The notes beneath the pieces were generated by a model that saw only the letters and a program-made list of their open reading frames with translations, was not told the DNA's origin and ran no database searches. Positions 59,114 through 64,000 of a DNA stretch of 64,000 nt are shown one piece after another. The position numbers and the translations under genes are program-made. Source of the stretch: Exiguobacterium aestuarii (GTDB taxonomy: Bacteria; Bacillota; Bacilli; Exiguobacteriales; Exiguobacteriaceae); assembly GCF_020171655.1 (NCBI RefSeq), contig NZ_JAIVAC010000001.1:744001-808000 (forward strand). Reading direction: 5' to 3'. Numbering within the stretch: position 1 is the first letter of the stretch; the number at the start of each line of letters is the position of its first letter.

Positions 59114-59932
59114 ATGAATCAAACCATTGTCATCACAGGAGCGTCAAGCGGGATTGGTCGAGCGACCGTCGAATTGTTCAGCAAACGAGGCTGGCATGTC
59201 GCCGCGACGATGCGAAGTCCTGAAGACCATCAAGAACTGTCTAACCTAAAAGGGGTCTCGCTCTATCAGCTAGATGTTACGAACGAATCGAGCATTCTTG
59301 ACGCCTTCGAGCAAATCATCTCGAATCACGGCACAATCGATGTGTTATTGAATAATGCCGGGTACGGAGCGGTCGGGATTTTTGAAGAAGCCTCTTCTGA
59401 ACAGATTCAGCGTCAGTTTGATACGAACGTCTTCGGGGTCATGAACGTGATCCGAGCATCTCTTCCGTATTTCCGCAAACAGCGGAGCGGACGGATTGTG
59501 ACCGTGTCTTCGGTCGGTGGTCAAATCACATTCCCAATCTATAGTCTGTATCATAGTTCAAAATGGGCGATCGAAGGGTTCATCGAATCGCTTCAGTTTG
59601 AACTGGCACCGTTTAATATCGACATGAAATTGATTGAACCAGGACCAATCAAGACAGACTTTTATGGTCGTTCCCAGGAACTCGTCCGTGACCAACCGCT
59701 CGACGTATATGATAACTATACGGAAGTCGCGCTCCATAACACGAATGCCGCTGGTGCGAACGCTGAAGGCCCGGAGGTCGTCGCCGAGACGATTTGGCGT
59801 GCAGCGACCGACCGGAAGAAGCGTCTCCGCTATCCATCGGGTAAACAGGCAGGACTGTTGATTGCGCTGAAGCGTTATCTGCCGAACCAAGTGTTCTTCT
59901 CTATCGTGCGACGTGTCGTAGAGAAAAATTAA
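59114..59932 (+). CDS. Short-chain dehydrogenase/reductase
   Basis: A 272-residue classical SDR. TIVITGASSGIGRATVELFS binds NAD(P); LLNNAGYGAVGIFEEAS is the NNAG motif; the active site is Ser in VSSVGGQ and YHSSKWAIEGFIES (YxxxK). LKRYLPNQVFFSIVRRVV at the C-terminus could associate with the membrane. ATG 59114 is preferred over 59108 because AGGAG lies 8 bases upstream. Regulated with the ArsR gene by the shared operator. Substrate unknown. Confidence 0.9.
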   Translation: MNQTIVITGASSGIGRATVELFSKRGWHVAATMRSPEDHQELSNLKGVSLYQLDVTNESSILDAFEQIISNHGTIDVLLNNAGYGAVGIFEEASSEQIQRQFDTNVFGVMNVIRASLPYFRKQRSGRIVTVSSVGGQITFPIYSLYHSSKWAIEGFIESLQFELAPFNIDMKLIEPGPIKTDFYGRSQELVRDQPLDVYDNYTEVALHNTNAAGANAEGPEVVAETIWRAATDRKKRLRYPSGKQAGLLIALKRYLPNQVFFSIVRRVVEKN

Positions 59933-60043
59933 CATCAAGTATTTCTTTTGAACTTCATCAGTGTCGGAAAGAATTTTTTATCCACTCATTCAACGATAAA
60001 TATCACACAAATTTACCCGATATAATGTAAGAGGAGGGATTTG

Positions 60044-60307
60044 ATGAAAAAAGTCTCACTGGCATTATCGACGTTCATTCTTATGATTGGATTGACGGCA
60101 ACACCGACAGACTCGGTCGATGCTGCGGCGAAACGCTTCAAAAACTGTACGGAGATGAACAAAGTGTATAAAGGGGGCGTGGCCAAATCGAAGACGATTA
60201 AAAACAAAGGTGGAAAGACGCGTTATAAACCTTATGTCAGTAAAGCCATATATGACGCGAATCAATCAAAAGACCATGACAAAGACGGGATCGCATGTGA
60301 ACGGTGA
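60044..60307 (+). CDS. Secreted excalibur-domain protein
   Basis: An 87-residue exported protein. A signal peptide (KKVSLALSTFILMIGLTATP, cleavage near VDAAA) is followed by an excalibur calcium-binding domain, FKNCTEMNKVYKGGVAKS to DHDKDGIACER. The DxDxDG loop and two Cys are intact. This domain occurs in extracellular nucleases and wall proteins and is often found alone in Bacilli. AGGAGGGATTTG precedes ATG 60044. Single gene. Confidence 0.9.
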   Translation: MKKVSLALSTFILMIGLTATPTDSVDAAAKRFKNCTEMNKVYKGGVAKSKTIKNKGGKTRYKPYVSKAIYDANQSKDHDKDGIACER

Positions 60308-60381
60308 TCATAAATCATGCATCGAATCAGCCGCCATACGAGGGCGGCTTTTTGTATGGATATAGACAACGATTCGACCAC

Positions 60382-60421
60382 ATGATATTATCATAAATAA
60401 TAACATTATCAAATATGATAA
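60382..60421. promoter_or_regulatory. Paired AT-rich palindromes, probable operator
   Basis: ATGATATTATCAT (60382-60394) and TTATCAAATATGATAA (60406-60421) are inverted repeats sharing TATCAT/ATGATA half sites, 17 bases before the regulator gene start. Confidence 0.5.
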
Positions 60422-60437
60422 CATTGAGGTGGAATCA

Positions 60438-60992
60438 ATGAATCAAGATGTCTTAAAAAGTTTATTGAACCCGATTCGCATGAAAATCTTTCAACACGTT
60501 CTGATGAATGAAGGAGTCACGACCGGAGACTTAGCAAAAGCACTTCCCGATGTTCCTCAAGCGAGCCTCTATCGCCATATCAACAAAATGGTACAAGACG
60601 AGATTTTATCTGTCATGAGCGAAAATAAAGTTCGCGGGGTGTATGAGAAAGTGTATGCGATTCAAAACAATCCGTTGACCAGTATCAACAAAATTGTCGA
60701 GGAGGAAGACCGAGAACAACTGTATATGGTCTGTTACACGTTTGCGATGTCACTGCTCATGGATTTCGGCAACTATCTAAAGCGCGACTCAATCGACCTC
60801 CCAGAAGACAAAGTCGGATTCCGGAGCATCCCGCTCTACCTGTCTGATACCGAAAGTGACCGATTCTTAAAAGGTCTTTATGACTTATTAGAAGATGTGT
60901 TGGACCATGAGCCATCCGAAGAACGCACGTTACGAAAGTTCTCGTATGCGTTCATGCCGGTCGAAGAAAAGGAGGAGATGAATGATGTATAA
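60438..60992 (+). CDS. Winged-helix (ArsR-like) regulator with sensor domain
   Basis: A 184-residue regulator. The HTH is at residues about 5-70 (LLNPIRMKIFQHVLMNEGVT, LYRHINKMVQDEIL), and the C-terminal 110 residues (YMVCYTFAMSLLMDFGNYL) form a helical ligand domain as in the YdfL/PadR-like HTH_20 proteins. ATG 60438 follows GAGGTGGAATC. Its end overlaps the hydrolase start (60982), so the pair is co-expressed and probably self-regulated through the palindromes upstream. Confidence 0.85.
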   Translation: MNQDVLKSLLNPIRMKIFQHVLMNEGVTTGDLAKALPDVPQASLYRHINKMVQDEILSVMSENKVRGVYEKVYAIQNNPLTSINKIVEEEDREQLYMVCYTFAMSLLMDFGNYLKRDSIDLPEDKVGFRSIPLYLSDTESDRFLKGLYDLLEDVLDHEPSEERTLRKFSYAFMPVEEKEEMNDV

Positions 60993-61938
60993 GCAAGAAC
61001 AGGTATTCATTCAAGGAGAATCAACCATCGCGGCTACAATGACGACTCCACATGGTGGCCAGTCGCCATTTCCAGCCATCATCCTTATCGGGGGGACCGG
61101 TGGATTGGACCGCGACGGGAATGGGGCAGGCTTCAAGTCGAATCTGTATAAAGATCTGGCAGAATGGCTGACGACACAAGGTTTCGTCACGTTACGTTTT
61201 GACAAACGTGGCATCGGCAAGAGTGGGGGAGATCGGAATACCGTCGGTCTGTCTGGGCTCGTTGATGACGTGGCAACGATGATCCGTTATCTGAAATCGC
61301 TTGACCATGTCTTACAAGACATCTTGTTGCTCGGTCATAGTGAAGGATGTATTGTCGCGACGCTTGCGGCTGAACGCGAGTCGGTTTCCGGCCTGATTCT
61401 ATTGTCTGGTGCCGGTGTGGCCTTGAAGACGAGCATGCAGGAACAGGCGCACTTCTTACTCGATGAAGTAAAGCGTACGAAAGGAATCAAAGGAAAACTA
61501 CTTCGACTTAGCTTGAACGAGAAGTCGGTCATCGGAAAGCAACAAAAACTGTTCGAACGTGTCACCGCGACGGACCAGGATACGATGCGGATTCAACTAA
61601 TGAAATTCCCTGCCAAATGGTTACGGGAGCACCTTGCGTATACGGATGAGTCGCTCCGGGATCGCTTGGTTCAGTTGAACGTACCGACACTTGCACTGAC
61701 CGGAGATCGAGATGTTCAAACGGACGTCCATCATCTTGACGAGCTCGATGCTCTTCACGCGGAACATATCGAGGTACAAAAGATTAGAAACATGGACCAT
61801 ATGTTGAAACATTTCGACGGGGAGATGAGCATTCTGGACGTGAAAAAACAATATCGTGCACAACTTAAGGAGCCGCTTCATCCCGAGCTACAACACCAGC
61901 TCCACGAATGGCTCATACGCCACAACTGGATATCATGA
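60982..61938 (+). CDS. Alpha/beta hydrolase (dienelactone-hydrolase-like)
   Basis: A 318-residue serine hydrolase. IILIGGTGGLDRDGNGAG forms the oxyanion region, LLLGHSEGCIVATLAA carries the nucleophile Ser in GHSEG near residue 118, the Asp is probably in LALTGDRDVQTDVH near 240, and the His in IRNMDHMLKHFDG near 275. No signal peptide. AAGGAGGAGATGA precedes the ATG. Coupled to the regulator; the regulated substrate is unknown. Confidence 0.88.
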   Translation: MMYKQEQVFIQGESTIAATMTTPHGGQSPFPAIILIGGTGGLDRDGNGAGFKSNLYKDLAEWLTTQGFVTLRFDKRGIGKSGGDRNTVGLSGLVDDVATMIRYLKSLDHVLQDILLLGHSEGCIVATLAAERESVSGLILLSGAGVALKTSMQEQAHFLLDEVKRTKGIKGKLLRLSLNEKSVIGKQQKLFERVTATDQDTMRIQLMKFPAKWLREHLAYTDESLRDRLVQLNVPTLALTGDRDVQTDVHHLDELDALHAEHIEVQKIRNMDHMLKHFDGEMSILDVKKQYRAQLKEPLHPELQHQLHEWLIRHNWIS

Positions 61939-61942
61939 TGAA

Positions 61943-61980
61943 GAAGAAGGCAGCGGAGAATTATCCGTTGCCTTCTTCTG
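61943..61980. terminator. Bidirectional terminator
   Basis: AGAAGAAGGCAGCGGA and TCCGTTGCCTTCTTCT pair around a short AT loop between the two convergent hydrolase genes. Confidence 0.8.
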
Positions 61981-62812
61981 TACGTAAGAACCGCTCGACG
62001 TGTTCCATCGAGAAATGACGACTCCACTGGACGAAGTGCCCGCCTGGGACGGCAATCAATTGCACAGAGGGATGAATCTCTCGTTCCGCTCGTTTGACAT
62101 GCCGGAGCGTCCGTTTCGCCTCATTCAAATCAATACCTGTGAAGTCCGCATAATAGAGTTGCGTCGGCACTTTGATTCGTCGTAACAACTTCTTAAAGTC
62201 CAGTCCGTCGTATCCGAACAATAAATGTAGGCCACCGGTCGACAGACGAGCGGGCTGCTCGAAAGCTGTTCGAATCATCGATGTTGATTCTACCCCAATC
62301 CGTCGACAGAACAATTGGAACCGTTCCTCGGAAAATACGGAATCACTCTTGTTCATGCGAGCTTCAATCGAGTTCAAGAGGCGCTTCGGGGAACTGTGAT
62401 AGAGCAGTCGCAACAAGGGGAAAGCGAATCCGAATATGCCATATTCACGAAAAGGAATCATGGCATTCGGTTTATGACCTTGATCGAGGAGAATCAACCG
62501 TCTGACCCGGTCTGGGTAATGGACCGCGTAAGCAAGCACGATAGCACCCCCCATCGAATGTCCGATCAACCGAATGGACTCCAATTGTCGTGAAGTTCGG
62601 TATGCTTCGACCCAATCTGCGAGTACTTTGGAGGTCGCATATGTATGTAGTCCTTCACTCTCACCAAAACCAGGTAAGTCTAACAGATGGATTTCAAATT
62701 GTTTATGTAACGCTTTGACAAACTGTTGTCCTTGAGACCCGGTGAATCCGCCACCAGGAAGGAATAGGACAGGGTCACCTTGACCGTGGATGGTTGCCTT
62801 AAATTGTCTCAC
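61961..62812 (-). CDS. Alpha/beta hydrolase
   Basis: A 283-residue serine hydrolase. VLFLPGGGFTGSQGQQFVKA gives the oxyanion motif, LLDLPGFGESEGLHTYAT the following loop, and IRLIGHSMGGAIVLAYAVHY the GHSMG nucleophile elbow near residue 100; the catalytic His is in AVPGGHFVQWSRHF near the C-terminus. It resembles lysophospholipase or proline-iminopeptidase-like members. GGAGAGATGAAGTG lies upstream of the start at 62812. Single gene. Confidence 0.88.
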   Translation of the reverse strand: MRQFKATIHGQGDPVLFLPGGGFTGSQGQQFVKALHKQFEIHLLDLPGFGESEGLHTYATSKVLADWVEAYRTSRQLESIRLIGHSMGGAIVLAYAVHYPDRVRRLILLDQGHKPNAMIPFREYGIFGFAFPLLRLLYHSSPKRLLNSIEARMNKSDSVFSEERFQLFCRRIGVESTSMIRTAFEQPARLSTGGLHLLFGYDGLDFKKLLRRIKVPTQLYYADFTGIDLNEAKRTLRHVKRAEREIHPSVQLIAVPGGHFVQWSRHFSMEHVERFLRTEEGNG

Positions 62813-62993
62813 TTCATCTCTCCTCTATATAGAATGGATTCCATTCAAGTATAAAGATGATTGGAAATCAATTGAAGAAATTTCGCCATCTTTCTCACGG
62901 TGTTCGTGAACAAATGAGGGTATAACTTAGTGATAGGTAGCTTTCTATCATTACGCATCATATGTGCTCTTATGTTTAAAGGAGGAATGATGG

Positions 62994-63752
62994 ATGAAAC
63001 TTTCGGGGAAAACAGCAATCGTCACCGGGGCCGGCTCTGGTATGGGGCGGGCCATCGCGAAACTCTTCGCGATGGAAGGCGCGCGGGTCGTCGCATTCGA
63101 TATGAATGAAGATTCTGTGCAGGCAGTGGTCGAAGAGATGAAGACGGGAGGTGGGGATGTCGTCGGCATCGCTGGTAACGTAACGAATCAGTCAGATATC
63201 GACCGTCTCGTCGATACAGCGAAAGAAACGTTCGGGTCGGTCGACATTCTCGTCAATAATGCGGGCATCATGGACAACTTTATGACGGTGGGGGAAGTGA
63301 CGGATGAACTGTGGGATCGGGTCCTTGCTGTCAATTTGACCGGACCGATGAAATTAGCCCGCGCCGCCATTCAAGTGATGGAGAAACAAGATAGTGGTGG
63401 GGTCATCATCAACAATGCGTCTGTCGGAGGATTGTTCGGCACTCGCGGAGGCGCAGCATATGTGGCATCGAAACATGCCTTGATCGGGTTGACGAAAAAT
63501 ATTGCAGCGACCCATGGGACACTCGGTAAGATTCGCGCTAATGCCATCGCGCCGGGTGGTGTCAACACGAATATCGGTTCGACCATCACCGCTCCGAGCG
63601 AACTCGGGATGCGTGCCATCCAAGGTGCGGGGGAAGCACCAATGGGTGAGCCCGAACAAATCGCGAACGTCGCGCTATTTTTAGCATCGGACGATTCAAG
63701 TTTTGTAAATGGCGATGTACTGAAAGCGGATGGTGGTTGGACGGCAAGATAA
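62994..63752 (+). CDS. SDR-family dehydrogenase (glucose 1-dehydrogenase/FabG-like)
   Basis: A 252-residue classical [23 protein letters not shown] is the cofactor motif, [17 protein letters not shown] the NNAG motif, [20 protein letters not shown] followed by SKH contains the Ser and YxxxK active site, and [16 protein letters not shown] is the usual C-terminal signature. AGGAGGAATGATGG precedes the ATG. The closest types act on sugars, polyols or 3-oxoacyl groups. Terminator at 63754. Confidence 0.92.
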   Translation: MKLSGKTAIVTGAGSGMGRAIAKLFAMEGARVVAFDMNEDSVQAVVEEMKTGGGDVVGIAGNVTNQSDIDRLVDTAKETFGSVDILVNNAGIMDNFMTVGEVTDELWDRVLAVNLTGPMKLARAAIQVMEKQDSGGVIINNASVGGLFGTRGGAAYVASKHALIGLTKNIAATHGTLGKIRANAIAPGGVNTNIGSTITAPSELGMRAIQGAGEAPMGEPEQIANVALFLASDDSSFVNGDVLKADGGWTAR

Positions 63753-63753
63753 A

Positions 63754-63786
63754 CGAAAAGAGCCGGAATCATTCGGCTCTTTTCGT
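63754..63786. terminator. Bidirectional terminator
   Basis: CGAAAAGAGCCG-GAATCATT-CGGCTCTTTTCG, followed by TTTGG; it separates the SDR from the convergent AraC gene and contains the latter's stop codon. Confidence 0.85.
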
Positions 63787-64000
63787 TTGGTATTTTTTTC
63801 GATAGGCGAGCGGGGTGATCGAATGACGTGCTTTAAATGTCTGGACGAAGTGACTGACACTGGAGTAACTCAGGCGATTGGCGATATCAGCAACCGATTC
63901 AGTCGAATCCTTTAATAGGATTGCGGCCCGGTCCATTCGTTTAACTTGGACATACGCAAGCGGGGAGGTGTTCCCGAACGTTGTAAACAGCCGACAACAT
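63769..64000 (-). CDS. AraC-family regulator, 3' end only
   Basis: The frame runs from the right edge to TGA 63769 and gives the C-terminal 76 residues of an AraC protein: LFTTFGNTSPLAYVQVKRMD, then AAILLKDSTESVADIANRLS and SSVSHFVQTFKARHSITPLA followed by YRKK. Both helix-turn-helix motifs are visible in part, including the family pattern before TPxxYR. The N-terminal sensor domain lies outside the window, so the ligand is unknown. Confidence 0.85.
   Translation of the reverse strand, partial: CCRLFTTFGNTSPLAYVQVKRMDRAAILLKDSTESVADIANRLSYSSVSHFVQTFKARHSITPLAYRKKYQTKRAE

Overview
The window reads as chromosome of a moderately GC Gram-positive of the class Bacilli. Signs are strong GGAGG ribosome sites with frequent GTG/TTG starts, a T-box leader, a LexA (DinR) type SOS box, a sigma-W type promoter, a secreted InhA metalloprotease, and relatives of Bacillus DynA, YdbS/YdbT, the ScrK/ScrA/ScrB sucrose genes and MoxR-DUF58-DUF4129. 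Exiguobacterium or a close relative is my best guess; no rRNA or housekeeping marker confirms it.

Positions 1-2.9 kb hold one end of an integrated element: an unfinished membrane-anchored protein, two small genes, a LexA box and a tyrosine recombinase whose gene stops 155 bases from the 3' end of a tRNA-Thr, the likely attachment site. From 2.9 to 13.3 kb lie InhA, a methyltransferase, a cation efflux protein, an acetyltransferase and a complete sucrose module (LacI-type repressor, fructokinase, PTS EIIBC, sucrose-6-phosphate hydrolase) with catabolite and repressor sites in the 100 bases before the kinase.

At 13.7-15.15 kb a TnpB-only IS200/IS605-type element sits in the last codons of a small gene; the junctions allow the uninterrupted gene end to be rebuilt. 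15-23 kb carries a hydrolase, a WYL regulator, small membrane proteins and two ABC permeases with no partners nearby. 23-32 kb looks like accessory sequence in flux: two genes are broken by single in-frame stops, an AraC regulator survives only as a C-terminal scrap, and an MFS transporter is controlled by a T-box whose specifier (CAA, Gln, or AAC, Asn) and TGGC bulge can be read.

32-46 kb holds an XRE operon, a Na+/H+ antiporter, a DUF4129-like paralogue, a DUF5694 gene in an AT-rich patch, a giant two-GTPase dynamin coupled to a 31-residue membrane protein, an aromatic-acid-exporter-like protein and ydbST under a consensus sigma-W promoter. At 45.8-46.2 kb is the most notable locus: a 40-residue Fst-like membrane peptide gene with a convergent overlapping antisense RNA and a perfect LexA palindrome upstream, resembling an SOS-linked type I toxin-antitoxin module.

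46-64 kb contains a purine permease, a DinB-fold protein, the DUF4129-MoxR-DUF58 operon followed by unknown genes and a SUFU-domain protein, a GntR/6-phospho-beta-glucosidase pair with the operator exactly inside the promoter spacer, a probable leaderless ArsR gene, redox enzymes, an ArsR/SDR pair sharing a 16-bp operator, an excalibur-domain secreted protein, two alpha/beta hydrolases, a further SDR, and the 3' end of an AraC regulator running off the right edge. No CRISPR array, rRNA or complete prophage was seen.
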